From assembly GCF_026624755.1 (NCBI RefSeq), contig NZ_JAPMXC010000002.1, positions 275,527 to 339,526 on the forward strand: a stretch of DNA of 64,000 nucleotides, written 5' to 3'. Of the stretch, positions 1-9,586 are shown one piece after another. A model generated the notes under the pieces. The model had not been told where the DNA came from, ran no database searches, and was given only the letters and a program-made list of their open reading frames with translations. Position numbers and translations under genes: made by a program. Every line of letters begins with the position of its first letter. Position 1 is the first letter of the stretch. The DNA is from Robbsia betulipollinis. Its GTDB lineage: Bacteria; Pseudomonadota; Gammaproteobacteria; Burkholderiales; Burkholderiaceae.

Positions 1-702
1 GTTCGGGTGCTTGCGGCCTCCCTGCGGCGGCACCGAGGCCATGGTGCCCTCGACGAGCTTGAGCAGCGCCTGTTGCACGCCCTCGCCCGACACATCGCGC
101 GTGATCGACGGATTCGCCGACTTGCGGCTGATCTTGTCGATCTCGTCGATGTAGACGATGCCCTTCTGCGCCTTCTCGACTTCGTAATTGCAGTTCTGCA
201 GCAACTTCTGAATGATGTTCTCGACGTCCTCGCCGACATAACCGGCTTCGGTCAGCGTGGTCGCATCGGCGATCACGAACGGCACGTCGAGCAGGCGGGC
301 GAGCGTCTGCGCGAGCAGGGTCTTGCCCGAACCCGTCGGTCCGATCAACAGAATGTTGCTCTTCGCGAGTTCCACTTCGTTGCTCGACGACAGATACTTC
401 AAACGCTTGTAGTGATTATGAACGGCCACGGCGAGGATCTTCTTCGCGCGTTCCTGTCCAATCACGTACTGATCCAGGATCGTTCGAATTTCCTGGGGAG
501 TCGGCAGCCCGGATTTGACCGCGCCGGTTTCCTCCGGGAGTCCCGTGGCTTCATCACGAATGATTTCGTTGCACAAGTCGATGCATTCGTCACAAATGAA
601 CACCGACGGGCCAGCGATCAGCTTTTTGACTTCATGCTGACTTTTCCCGCAAAACGAACAGTAAAGCAGCTTTTCGCCGCTGGAAACCTTCTTGTCCGCC
701 AT
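1..702 (-). CDS. clpX: ATP-dependent Clp protease ATP-binding subunit ClpX (N-terminal part, cut by window edge)
   Basis: ClpX is the hexameric AAA+ unfoldase that recognises tagged substrates in the cytoplasm and feeds them to ClpP. The visible 234 residues start with the ClpX zinc-binding domain, with Cys15, Cys18, Cys37 and Cys40 in CxxC pairs. The AAA+ domain follows, with Walker A GPTGSGKT near residue 120 and Walker [10 protein letters not shown] near residue 185. The reading frame is still open at the first base of the window, ending in GGRKHPN, so the sensor and C-terminal regions lie outside. It lies 325 bp downstream of clpP on the same strand, the usual clpP-clpX order. The ATG at 702 fits the family N-terminus MADKK. 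Confidence 0.97.
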   Translation of the reverse strand, partial: MADKKVSSGEKLLYCSFCGKSQHEVKKLIAGPSVFICDECIDLCNEIIRDEATGLPEETGAVKSGLPTPQEIRTILDQYVIGQERAKKILAVAVHNHYKRLKYLSSSNEVELAKSNILLIGPTGSGKTLLAQTLARLLDVPFVIADATTLTEAGYVGEDVENIIQKLLQNCNYEVEKAQKGIVYIDEIDKISRKSANPSITRDVSGEGVQQALLKLVEGTMASVPPQGGRKHPN

Positions 703-1027
703 AACTATTCATGCCTCCGGACATGTTCACTTCATCATACGCCGATTGCTCCCGACCCGCGAATCGCGCGGTCCGGCACTCATGCGACGAGAAAGGCGGC
801 TGAACCGCGAGGGAAAAAACGCATCCTGCGGATCGCCCGGGAAACCTCGAAAACCCTGGTATCACGGGCAATCCGGCCTTCTGGGAAGACATAACCGACC
901 TTTGCCGCATCGTGTCCAAAATACGACGCCGGCGCGCCGCCTGCCGGCCCCGAATGCGGCATGCCGATGCAATGGCGTGCCGCGCGGGAGCGTGGAAGCC
1001 GGCACGTACGCGGTGCCGGCGATCTTC
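703..1027. other. clpP-clpX intergenic region, no gene seen
   Basis: This 325-bp spacer separates the clpP stop from the clpX start. Open frames crossing it carry no recognisable protein and appear to be extensions of antisense frames. A separate clpX promoter may lie here, but I could not identify convincing -35/-10 boxes by eye. Confidence 0.4.
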
Positions 1028-1690
1028 TCAGGGACGCTTGTCCAGTACCTGATCGATCAGACCGTATTCCTTGGCATCGTCGCTCGACATGAAGTTGTCG
1101 CGATCGGTATCGCGCTCGATGCGCTCGACGGGCTGACCCGTGTGCTTGGCGAGCAACTGATTCAGACGCTCCTTGAGGTACAGAATTTCGCGTGCCTGAA
1201 TCTCGATGTCCGACGCCTGGCCGCGCGCGCCGCCCAACGGCTGGTGGATCATCACGCGGGCATTGGGCAGGGCGAAGCGCTTGCCCTTCTCGCCTGCCGC
1301 GAGCAGGAAGGCACCCATGCTGGCCGCAAGCCCCATGCACAGCGTCGATACGTTCGGCTTGATGAACTGCATCGTGTCGTAGATCGCCATCCCCGCCGAT
1401 ACCGAGCCGCCCGGACTGTTGATGTACAGGCTGATGTCCTTGTCCGGGTTTTCGCTCTCGAGAAACAACAACTGCGCGACCACCACATTGGCGGTCTGGT
1501 CGTTGACTTCGCCGATCAGAAAGATCACCCGCTCTTTCAGCAGGCGGGAATAGATGTCGTAAGCACGCTCGCCCCGACCACTCGTCTCGACCACCATCGG
1601 CACGAGCCCAAGTGCCTTCGGATCGAAGTCCGAAGCGCGGCCCGGCGTGCCCCAGTGGGCCGAATGCTGCCAATTTTCGCGATACGTCAT
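1028..1690 (-). CDS. clpP: ATP-dependent Clp protease proteolytic subunit ClpP
   Basis: ClpP is the serine peptidase chamber of ClpXP/ClpAP and degrades unfolded or tagged proteins in the cytoplasm. The 220-residue product has the catalytic triad Ser124 (in GLAASMGAF), His149 (in MIHQPLGG) and Asp198 (in ERDTDRDNF). The spacing between these residues matches the E. coli enzyme. The N-terminal stretch before LVPMVVE (about 28 residues) is probably a propeptide removed by self-processing, as is usual in proteobacteria. The gene lies between tig (upstream) and clpX (downstream) on the same strand, the classical tig-clpP-clpX arrangement, so co-transcription is likely. Nothing in the gene is unusual. 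Confidence 0.98.
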   Translation of the reverse strand: MTYRENWQHSAHWGTPGRASDFDPKALGLVPMVVETSGRGERAYDIYSRLLKERVIFLIGEVNDQTANVVVAQLLFLESENPDKDISLYINSPGGSVSAGMAIYDTMQFIKPNVSTLCMGLAASMGAFLLAAGEKGKRFALPNARVMIHQPLGGARGQASDIEIQAREILYLKERLNQLLAKHTGQPVERIERDTDRDNFMSSDDAKEYGLIDQVLDKRP

Positions 1691-1881
1691 GCGATCAGTC
1701 CTTTACGAGAAAGAGGTGCTGGAATAAAGCGGCCGGTCCGGCCCCGGGTGCTGCCACCGATGCGCACGCTACGCGAACACACTGCAAACGTCCCGCCTGC
1801 CGGTAAAACCGGTATCCCGAAGCGGCGCGGGCGCGCGCCGAACTTTCGCCCGACGCGCGCCCGCCCTTTGCTTCACAGACC

Positions 1882-3201
1882 TCAGGCCGAGGCGCCCAGC
1901 TTCTCGAATGGCACTTCCTCGTCGGTCACCTTCGCACGCGAGGTGACGAATTCGACGACGTTGTTTTCCACCACGTAGGCTTCCATCTCGGAAAGCCGCT
2001 GCTGATTGGAATAATACCAGCGCACGACTTCCTTCGGGTCCTCGTAGCTTTTCGCGAATTCCTCGACTTCGGCGCGGATCTGGTCCGGCTTCGCCTTCAG
2101 GCCGTTCTTCTCGACCAGTTCGGCGAGGATCAGGCCGAGCTTGACGCGGCGTTCCGCCTGATCATGGAACATTTCGACGGGAATCGGCGCGTCTTTCGCG
2201 TTCGGCACGCCGCGCTGTTCCAGATCCTGGCGCGCGAGTTCGACCAGACGCTGCTGGTCCTGCTCGACCAGCGCCTTCGGCACGTCCAGGTCCGAAATCG
2301 ACAACAACGCGTCCATCACGCTGTTCTTCAGTTCGGCCTGCGCGCGGCGCTTGGCTTCGCGGTCCAGATTCTCGCGGATCTCGCCACGCATCTTCGTCAG
2401 GTCGCCGTCCTCGACGCCGAGCGTCTTGGCGAATTCGGCATCGATTTCCGGATAGGTGGGTGCCTCGATCTGCTTCACGGTGACCGTGAACTGCGCGGTC
2501 TTGCCTGCGACGTCCTTGCCGTGATAGTCCTCGGGAAACACCAGGTCGAACTCGCGCGAGCCGCCGACTTCCAGACCGATCGTCGCCTTCTCGAACTCGG
2601 GCAGCATCCGGCCTTCGCCCAGCGTATAGACGAAATCCTCCGCGGAACCGCCTTCGAAGACCTCGCCGTCGATCTTGCCGACGAAGTCCACCGTCACGCG
2701 GTCGCCTTCCTGCGCATCCTTGCCGTTCGCATCGCCACGCGCCGCGAACTCGACGCGCTGCTTGCGCAGGATGTCGAGCGTGCGGTCGACTTCGTCGTCG
2801 CCGATGGTCGTCACGGTGCGCTTGATCTGCGCCTCCGCGACGTCGCCGATCTTCACTTCCGGGTAGACCTCGAACGTCGCGTCGAACGCGATCGCATCGT
2901 CGCCTTCACCCAGCTGCTTCGGCTCGAAGCGCGGCTGGCCCGCGACCTTCAGGTTTTCGGCACGGCTGATCTCGAAAAACTGCTTGCCGACCTTGTCGCT
3001 GAGAACTTCGGCCTGCAACTGCCCTTCGTACTGGGACGCGACGACCTTCATCGGCGCCTTGCCCGGCCGGAAGCCGGGCATGCGGAACGTCTTCGCGATT
3101 TGCCGCAGACGGCTGTCCACTTCCTTCTGGACCGCTTCGCGAGGAAGCGCGATGGTGACGCGCCGTTCGAGCTTGCCGAGCGTTTCTACAACGTTTGCCA
3201 T
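1882..3201 (-). CDS. tig: Trigger factor, ribosome-associated chaperone/prolyl isomerase
   Basis: Trigger factor binds near the ribosomal exit tunnel and shields nascent chains; its middle domain is an FKBP-type peptidyl-prolyl isomerase. The 439-residue length is normal. The N-terminal ribosome-binding signature GFRPGKAP lies near residue 45. The FKBP-like domain runs from about 160 to 245, starting [14 protein letters not shown], and the rest is the helical chaperone domain. The ATG at 3201 gives the usual start [15 protein letters not shown]. It is the first gene of the tig-clpP-clpX block and is divergent from the glycerate kinase gene, 193 bp away. A 191-bp gap separates it from clpP. 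Confidence 0.98.
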   Translation of the reverse strand: MANVVETLGKLERRVTIALPREAVQKEVDSRLRQIAKTFRMPGFRPGKAPMKVVASQYEGQLQAEVLSDKVGKQFFEISRAENLKVAGQPRFEPKQLGEGDDAIAFDATFEVYPEVKIGDVAEAQIKRTVTTIGDDEVDRTLDILRKQRVEFAARGDANGKDAQEGDRVTVDFVGKIDGEVFEGGSAEDFVYTLGEGRMLPEFEKATIGLEVGGSREFDLVFPEDYHGKDVAGKTAQFTVTVKQIEAPTYPEIDAEFAKTLGVEDGDLTKMRGEIRENLDREAKRRAQAELKNSVMDALLSISDLDVPKALVEQDQQRLVELARQDLEQRGVPNAKDAPIPVEMFHDQAERRVKLGLILAELVEKNGLKAKPDQIRAEVEEFAKSYEDPKEVVRWYYSNQQRLSEMEAYVVENNVVEFVTSRAKVTDEEVPFEKLGASA

Positions 3202-3394
3202 GGATTCGATCCGTTCTTTTTTGGTTTCCTGCTCATGTCCGGCCGGCGGGCGCTACCTGCTGCATGCGACGTCATCGGGGGATCACGTTGCACACCAGCG
3301 CGCCGCCACGCCATCGGCTCACAAGCCTGATGCGTTGAACTGTAAAGCCAGCTATTCTAGCAAACAATTTCGCGGGCCCGCCGAAATCGCCGCC

Positions 3395-4585
3395 ATGAGC
3401 CTTTCCATGCCGCTTCCCGTCCCGCTTCCCGTCCCGCCTCTCGCGCCGGTCATCGTGATCGCCCCGGATTCCTTCAAGGGCTCGCTCGGCGCCGCCGCCG
3501 TCGCGGCGGCGATCGCCACCGGGCTGCGGCGCGCGCTACCCGACGCGCAATTGCGCCTCCGCCCGATGGCCGATGGCGGCGAGGGCACGCGCGACGCATT
3601 CATGACCGGCTCCGCGCGCCGCCACGACGTCATGGTGACCGATGCCGCAGGCGGCCGCCGCCCCGCGCCGGTCGCGCTGCTGGCCGCGGGCGGCGCCGTG
3701 ATCGAGTCCGCCGAGATCGTCGGCATCACCGATCCGCACGGCATGCGGGCACCCGTCGAACAGCGCTCCAGCCGCGGCGTCGGCGATGCGTTGCGCGCCC
3801 TGCTGGATCTCGCGCACGCGGAGCACGACGGCGTGCGCGAGGTGTTCGTCGCGCTGGGCGGCAGCAGCACCAACGATGGCGGCGCCGGCATGCTGGTGGC
3901 GCTGGGTGCGCGCCTGCTCGACGCCGCCGGCCAGGACGTGCCGCCCGTTCCGGAAGCGTTCGCACGCATCGCGCGCATCGATCCCGCCGGCCTGGATGCC
4001 CGGCTCGCCGGCCTCTCCCTGGTCGCGATGTCCGATGTCGACAATCCCTTGTGCGGCGAACACGGCGCGACGGCGGTGTTCGGCCCGCAAAAAGGCGTGC
4101 GCGCGGACCGGATCGCCATGCTCGACGCGGCGCTGGGCCACTACGCCGATTGCCTGGAACGCGCCATGGGTCGCGGCGCCCGCGCCCTGCCCGGCGCGGG
4201 CGCCGCGGGTGGCCTGGGCTATGCGCTGCTGATGCTGGGGGCGCGCTTCGCCCCCGGTGCGCGCGTGCTGGCCGATCATATCGGCCTTGCCCCGGCCCTG
4301 CAGGACGCCGACTGGCTGATCACCGGCGAAGGACGCAGCGACGCGCAGACGTTGCGCGGCAAGGCGCCCTTTGTCGCGAGCCAGTACGCGCGCGACGCGG
4401 GCGTGTGCGCCACCCTGCTGTCCGGCGCGGTGGAGCGCACGGCGCGGGCCGCGCTTGGCGCGCATTTCACGGGATGCTTTTCCATCGTGCCGGGGCCGAT
4501 GGCGCGCGAGGAGGCGATCCGGGACGCGGCGGCGCTGCTCGCCGACGCCGCGGAACACCTGGCCCGGCTACGCTTCGGGCGGTGA
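3395..4585 (+). CDS. Glycerate kinase (GlxK/GarK family)
   Basis: This enzyme phosphorylates D-glycerate with ATP, probably giving 2-phosphoglycerate, and so links glyoxylate/tartronate catabolism to lower glycolysis. The 396-residue product has the family start VIVIAPDSFKGSL, then PMADGGEGT, the LGGSSTNDGGAGM segment and, near the C-terminus, GEGRSDAQTLRGKAP. The ATG at 3395 is chosen because it precedes the conserved core by about 20 residues, but those carry a Pro/Leu-rich repeat (PLPVPLPVPP) and a later start is possible. The gene is divergent from tig. Its 3' end overlaps the convergent MscS gene by 18 bp. Whether the product is 2- or 3-phosphoglycerate cannot be read from the sequence. 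Confidence 0.9.
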   Translation: MSLSMPLPVPLPVPPLAPVIVIAPDSFKGSLGAAAVAAAIATGLRRALPDAQLRLRPMADGGEGTRDAFMTGSARRHDVMVTDAAGGRRPAPVALLAAGGAVIESAEIVGITDPHGMRAPVEQRSSRGVGDALRALLDLAHAEHDGVREVFVALGGSSTNDGGAGMLVALGARLLDAAGQDVPPVPEAFARIARIDPAGLDARLAGLSLVAMSDVDNPLCGEHGATAVFGPQKGVRADRIAMLDAALGHYADCLERAMGRGARALPGAGAAGGLGYALLMLGARFAPGARVLADHIGLAPALQDADWLITGEGRSDAQTLRGKAPFVASQYARDAGVCATLLSGAVERTARAALGAHFTGCFSIVPGPMAREEAIRDAAALLADAAEHLARLRFGR

Positions 4586-7201
4586 CACCGCGCCGCGCGG
4601 CGTCGCATCCGGCCCCAGCGGAGCGCGCGTGGCGAGCGCATTCTCGGCGGGCAGTACCCAGCTTGCACGCGGGTTCGCGATCTCGATGCCCAGCTCGCGG
4701 AACCGCTCGAACATCTTCCGGTTGAACGCGCGCTGCACGCCCCAGCGTCCCTTGTCCACGCAGCGGATCTGCCCGGCGATCGTCACCATCGAACCGTCGA
4801 CCGAGTCCACGCCCCACAGTTCCAGATCGTTCAGGGTCAGGTCCTGGAACGCGGGATCGGCACGCATGTCCGCGCCGATCTTCTGCAACTCGTCGATCAC
4901 CTGATCGATATCGCTGTCATAGGCCACGCTCACGCGCACCGCCGCGTTGCCGATGCCGCGGTTCGTATTGTTGACCGTCGACACCGAGCTGAAAGGCACG
5001 ATATGCAAGGAGCCGTCGCCCGCGCGCAGGCGCACCGTGCGAATCGACAGGTACTCCACGCTGCCCGACACCCCCGCCACCGTCACCCAGTCGCCGACCT
5101 GCATCGCGTTTTCCATCAACAGGAAAATGCCGGTGATGAAATCCTGCACGAGCTTTTGCGAACCGAAGCCCAGGGCCACGCCGATAATGCTCGCCCCGGC
5201 CAGCAGCGGCGTCGTGTTGATGCCGATCTCGTTCAACGCGGTCAGGCCGACGATCAGCACGATGACGATGAACAGGCAGCTGCGCAGCATCGGTATCAGC
5301 GTGCGCAGCCGCGCCGCGCGCACCAGGTCGCCGCTTTCGGTCCAGCGTGCGAGACGCCGTTCCACGGCTGCGTTGGCCATCTCCCATACCGCCACCGCGA
5401 CACCGGCGGCGACGGCGATGGTCAGCGCGGCCGAGGCGAGGTCGCGGCCGACGGAACCGTGCCTGAACCACGCGATCGCATTGAAGCCCCAGACCTCCAG
5501 CAAGGCGATCGCCGCGCCAATCACGATGACCGCGGACACGGCGGAACGGGCGATCGGATAGTAGCGCTCGGCCAGCCGGCCGCGCGACCCCGAGGACCCC
5601 GCGCCGGGCGCTTCCGTGTCGGCGTGGAATGCCCGGCCCAGGCCGCCCAGCGCGAGAATCGCGAACAGGCGCGCGGCGACGATGACGCCCACCGAGACGC
5701 CGATGAAATGAACCAGCTTCGGAAAGCCGTCCTCCACCCCGAGCGCCCAGACGACCCAGATCGCCATCACGACGAAGGCAGCGAAGTAGGCCCATACCTC
5801 CGCCAGCCAGTTGCGCACGCCGGCCACCGCCCCATGTCGGTCCGCGCCCGCCGCGATGCGCTCGCCGATAGGCTTGCGGACATGGAAAATCAGGACGACC
5901 ACGAAGATGTGGACCACCAGGGAAATCAATTTCATGAACGCGACACGGCCGACTTCGCTTGCGCCGAACGCCCCCGCGCCGTTGCTGATCGCCAGACCGA
6001 CGGCGGCCACCACCACGATGCGCCGCACCCAGTTTTCCACGACCCGTGACAACTCGGCGCTGACCCGCAGGATGCGCAGGCCATGCCCGACGGGCGACAC
6101 CAGCAGCCGTACCACTGCCATCGTGACGCGTATCGTCAGATAGGCATCGACGAAGCCGCTCACCATGTCCTCGATGGCGCCCTGGTTACCCGCGAGCCAG
6201 CGCAGCACCAGCCCCGCTGCGAGGAAGAACAGCGCCAGCGGCAGCAGGTCGAGAACGAGCGCGCCGAGCGCGTACGGCAGGTGGCGCAGCGTCGCCCAAT
6301 GCTCGGCCGAGCGCGGCACCGCGACCGGCGGCTGCGCGGCATTGGCGCTCTCCGCCGCCGCGGCCATCACCTGCTCGGCGCCATGACCGGCCCCGGCGCC
6401 GTCGCCCGCGTCCACCTTGACCGCCTCGACACGCTCGGTACCGTCGACCTGCGTGCGCATCAGCGCGACATCGCCCGGCGGGGTCTCCAGTCCCGCTGCG
6501 ACGGCGTTTTCCCGTTCCGTCAGCACGGAGGCGGCGTCGGGCGCCGGCGTCGCCTCCGCCTTCTCCGACGCGGCCTCGGCACCGGCCCCGCGGTCCTTCG
6601 CGTTCGCCGTGCGCGCCGCGTGTGCCGTGACCGCCGCGACATCGCCGACCAGCTTCGCACCAACCTCCGCGCGCGCCGCCGCTTCGCGCGCTTCTATCTC
6701 GCGCCGGCCCTGCGCGACGCTCTCGCGGCGCACCCGCGCCTGCCGCACGTCCTCTTCGCGCGCCCGGCGCTCGACCGTCTCGGCATGCTCGACCAGCGCC
6801 TGTCGCGGCCGTTTCAAGACCCGTCGCAGCAGCCACTCCAGCGCCAGTCCCACGATAAACACGGCCAGCAACGCGGTCGAGCCCTTGATCAGCAGATCCT
6901 GACCATGCTCGGTGCCGAAGGTGGTACGCAACCAGCGCATCAGCGTCGGCAGGGCCACCACCGCGTGCTCCAGTTTCACCAACTGGTCGGTCAATCCGTC
7001 GACCCAGTGCCCGATCTGTCGCAACAATTGCGCCGTCAGGCCATTGGCTTCGATAGGGACGATCGCGGCGGCTCCGGATGCGCCGGAGGCTGGCGCGGCC
7101 GCGGCCGGGACGGCGGCGGGAGCGGCCGCGGAACTGTCAAGCGCGAACAACGCAAGCATCAGCGGGGCCGCGAGTCTTGTCAGGAAATTCGGTATACGCA
7201 T
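4568..7201 (-). CDS. Large MscS-family mechanosensitive channel (YbiO-like)
   Basis: This is an inner-membrane mechanosensitive channel expected to release solutes on hypo-osmotic shock. The 877-residue product starts with a signal peptide (MRIPNFLTRLAAPLMLALF, then an Ala/Pro-rich stretch). A periplasmic region and a first membrane span near residue 100 follow. About 200 residues of charged, Ala/Glu/Arg-rich sequence come next, and then a series of membrane helices. The MscS pore helix and beta domain are in the last 250 residues (GASIIGVALGFGSQKLVQDFITG, then the YLSIRTVRLRAGDG region). The ATG at 7201 is chosen over an upstream extension because the signal peptide begins there. The long charged insert between the first and second spans is unusual. 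The gene converges on glycerate kinase with an 18-bp overlap. Confidence 0.85.
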   Translation of the reverse strand: MRIPNFLTRLAAPLMLALFALDSSAAAPAAVPAAAAPASGASGAAAIVPIEANGLTAQLLRQIGHWVDGLTDQLVKLEHAVVALPTLMRWLRTTFGTEHGQDLLIKGSTALLAVFIVGLALEWLLRRVLKRPRQALVEHAETVERRAREEDVRQARVRRESVAQGRREIEAREAAARAEVGAKLVGDVAAVTAHAARTANAKDRGAGAEAASEKAEATPAPDAASVLTERENAVAAGLETPPGDVALMRTQVDGTERVEAVKVDAGDGAGAGHGAEQVMAAAAESANAAQPPVAVPRSAEHWATLRHLPYALGALVLDLLPLALFFLAAGLVLRWLAGNQGAIEDMVSGFVDAYLTIRVTMAVVRLLVSPVGHGLRILRVSAELSRVVENWVRRIVVVAAVGLAISNGAGAFGASEVGRVAFMKLISLVVHIFVVVLIFHVRKPIGERIAAGADRHGAVAGVRNWLAEVWAYFAAFVVMAIWVVWALGVEDGFPKLVHFIGVSVGVIVAARLFAILALGGLGRAFHADTEAPGAGSSGSRGRLAERYYPIARSAVSAVIVIGAAIALLEVWGFNAIAWFRHGSVGRDLASAALTIAVAAGVAVAVWEMANAAVERRLARWTESGDLVRAARLRTLIPMLRSCLFIVIVLIVGLTALNEIGINTTPLLAGASIIGVALGFGSQKLVQDFITGIFLLMENAMQVGDWVTVAGVSGSVEYLSIRTVRLRAGDGSLHIVPFSSVSTVNNTNRGIGNAAVRVSVAYDSDIDQVIDELQKIGADMRADPAFQDLTLNDLELWGVDSVDGSMVTIAGQIRCVDKGRWGVQRAFNRKMFERFRELGIEIANPRASWVLPAENALATRAPLGPDATPRGAVSPPEA

Positions 7202-7699
7202 CGGAATCGCTATGAAAATTGAGAAGTGTCGCCCACCCCCGAGGGGCGCCGGCAGCGAATCATTGTTGCAGCTTTTACCGTTGCGCGCGATGAACGCAAA
7301 CGCACATACGGCAATGCCGTCGCGCGCCATACTCGCGCTCGCCATGACACGGGGCACCCTGTGCATGGCAGGCAGTTCGGTATCGCCAGCGGAAGAAGGG
7401 GGCCGCCGGAGAGTGCATTTTTCCGGCAGGTCGGTCATATTTGCGACGGTTCGCCCGGACCGCTCCATGCGCGTGACGGTCGAACCGTCGGGTGCGATTC
7501 TTGCATTTGGCGTGCCGGCGTTTTTCGTCCCGCACGATCGTGGGCGTGATCTCGCAGGTCGCTTCCGGCACGCGGCCAGACAGGATAGTATGCGGGCGCG
7601 ATGCGCGGGCGAACCCGCCACGCATCGCGCAATGAAACATATGCCGTCCCGTGACGGCAGGAAACGACGATCTCGTCAGAGCAACAAGGAGACATTTTT

Positions 7700-9091
7700 T
7701 TGAATACCATTACGGCCAAAACATCGAGCCCATCGCGTTACAAGGTCATCTTCACTTGCCTGATGGCCGCTCTTGCCGGCCTGCTGTTCGGCCTGGACAT
7801 CGGCGTGATTTCAGGCGCCCTGCCTTTCATCGCCAAGACGTATGCGATATCGGATCGCCTCCAGGAATGGATCGTCAGTTCGATGATGTTCGGCGCCGCG
7901 GTCGGCGCAGTCGTCGCCGGCTGGCTGTCGTGGAGCCTGGGGCGGAAGTACTCGCTCGTGCTCGGCGCGATCTTGTTCGTCGCCGGCTCGATCGTCTGCG
8001 CGTTCGCCTGGAATCCGATGGTGCTGATCGGCGGCCGGATCCTGCTGGGGCTGGCCGTGGGCATCGCGTCATTCACGGCACCGCTCTACCTCTCGGAAAT
8101 CGCGCCGCAATCGGTGCGCGGCGCGATGATCTCGCTGTATCAGTTGATGATCACCGTGGGCATACTCGCGGCGTTTCTGTCGAACACCGCATTCAGCTAT
8201 AACGGCAACTGGCGCTGGATGCTGGGCGTGATCGCCTTCCCGGCCCTGGTTCTGCTGCTGGGTGTCATGCTCCTGCCGCGCAGCCCGCGCTGGCTGATGA
8301 TGCGGGGGCGCGAGACCGAGGCACTGCGCATTCTCGTCAGCCTGCGGTCCGACCGCGCCACCGCGGAGCGGGAAATCCATGAGATTCGCGAACAGCTGCG
8401 CGTCAAACAGGAAGGGTTCTCGCTGCTGCGCGCCAACCGGAATTTCCGGCGTTCGCTGGGCCTCGGCATCCTTCTGCAGATCATGCAGCAGCTCACGGGC
8501 ATCAACGTCGTCATGTATTACGCGCCGCGCATTTTCGGTCTGGCCGGGTACGGCAGCCCGCAAGCGCAACTGTGGGGGACCGTGCTGATCGGCGCGGTCA
8601 ATGTGCTGTCCACCTTCATCGCGATCGGCCTCGTGGACCGCTGGGGCCGCAAGCCCATCCTCTACATCGGCTTCGCGGTCATGGCGCTGGGCATGGGCGC
8701 GCTGGGCATTTTGCTGCATCTGGGCGTACACACGCCGGCGGAGCAGATGACGGCCGCTGGCACGCTCCTGATCTTCATCGTGGGTTTCGCGATGTCGGCG
8801 GGACCGCTGATCTGGATTCTGTGTTCGGAAATCCAGCCGACGAAGGGCCGCGACTTCGGCATCGCCGTATCGACCTTCACGAACTGGATCGCCAACATGC
8901 TCGCCGGTGCCACGTTCCTGACGCTGATCAATGAAATCGGCGCGCCGGCCACTTTCGGCGGCTATGCGTTGCTCAATGCCCTTTTCATTCTGCTGGTGCT
9001 GTGGCTCGTGCCGGAAACGAAGGGCGTGTCGCTCGAATTGATCGAACGCAATCTGCTTGCCGGAAAACCGCTGCGTTCGATCGGACAATAG
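7700..9091 (+). CDS. MFS sugar-proton symporter (sugar porter family, GalP/AraE/XylE-like)
   Basis: This is a 12-helix inner-membrane major facilitator permease that should import a hexose or pentose with protons. The 463 residues carry the sugar-porter signatures GRILLGLAVG near 115, PRSPRWL near 195, QQLTGIN near 265, DRWGRKP near 315 and the C-terminal PETKGVSLE. The start is TTG at 7700, preceded by a strong AAGGAG at 7686-7691 with 8-nt spacing; no ATG or GTG is equally well placed. It stands alone with no sugar-catabolic neighbours, so the substrate cannot be inferred. The final variable residues do not help decide between galactose, arabinose and xylose. Confidence 0.9.
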   Translation: MNTITAKTSSPSRYKVIFTCLMAALAGLLFGLDIGVISGALPFIAKTYAISDRLQEWIVSSMMFGAAVGAVVAGWLSWSLGRKYSLVLGAILFVAGSIVCAFAWNPMVLIGGRILLGLAVGIASFTAPLYLSEIAPQSVRGAMISLYQLMITVGILAAFLSNTAFSYNGNWRWMLGVIAFPALVLLLGVMLLPRSPRWLMMRGRETEALRILVSLRSDRATAEREIHEIREQLRVKQEGFSLLRANRNFRRSLGLGILLQIMQQLTGINVVMYYAPRIFGLAGYGSPQAQLWGTVLIGAVNVLSTFIAIGLVDRWGRKPILYIGFAVMALGMGALGILLHLGVHTPAEQMTAAGTLLIFIVGFAMSAGPLIWILCSEIQPTKGRDFGIAVSTFTNWIANMLAGATFLTLINEIGAPATFGGYALLNALFILLVLWLVPETKGVSLELIERNLLAGKPLRSIGQ

Positions 9092-9098
9092 CGAGCGC

Positions 9099-9482
9099 CT
9101 AGCCAGCCTTCCCGCGAGGCTGGCGCGGCACCGGCGCGGCAATGACGGGCGCAATCGCCCCCATGCGCCGGCATTGCCGGGCATCACGCGAGGCCAGCCC
9201 GGCCGTGACGGCCTGCAACGCTTCCTGCAGGCCGACGAGACGATCCTGCAGGCCGTGCGGTCCGGCGAGTGCCCCGGCAATCCGTTCGACTTCTCCCTGC
9301 TGACGCAGCACGGCTTCGCTCTGCCGCTCCAGGCGCTCACCCATCGCGGCCAACGCCGCACGCCGATCGCGCGATCGTGCTTCGTGTCGCGTGATCAGGG
9401 TCGCGGTGTCCCGGTGGGCGGTCCGCTCCGCGTCAAGGACGGCTTCCAGACCACGGTTGATGCTCGAACAGGCCGACAGCAT
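9099..9482 (-). CDS. Hypothetical helical protein, 127 aa
   Basis: I do not recognise this gene. The product is charged and helix-prone, with a likely coiled coil from about residue 10 to 90 (LDAERTAHRDTATLI, GERLERQSEAVLRQQGEVER) and a basic, Pro-rich tail. The start at 9482 is supported by AAAGGAG about 6 nt upstream. It lies 104 bp downstream of another unrecognised gene on the same strand, whose C-terminal half has the same Ala/Arg/Gln-rich coiled-coil style, so the two probably form a unit. It has no membrane segment or signal peptide. It could be a partner or cytosolic paralogue of that neighbour. Confidence 0.6.
   Translation of the reverse strand: MLSACSSINRGLEAVLDAERTAHRDTATLITRHEARSRDRRAALAAMGERLERQSEAVLRQQGEVERIAGALAGPHGLQDRLVGLQEALQAVTAGLASRDARQCRRMGAIAPVIAAPVPRQPRGKAG
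9102..9124. terminator. Stem-loop between convergent genes
   Basis: GCCAGCC and GGCTGGC form a perfect 7-bp stem around a 9-nt loop, directly after the MFS permease stop and inside the 3' end of the convergent small gene. There is no T-tract on either strand, so it is only a possible weak terminator. Confidence 0.3.
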
Positions 9483-9586
9483 GACATCTCCTTTATTGTT
9501 GGCACATCGGAAGGGGCAGTGCCCAACCCGCATCGTCATGCTCTGCCCACCCACGCTCCGTGGCAATCGGACGCAACCGAAATCGT

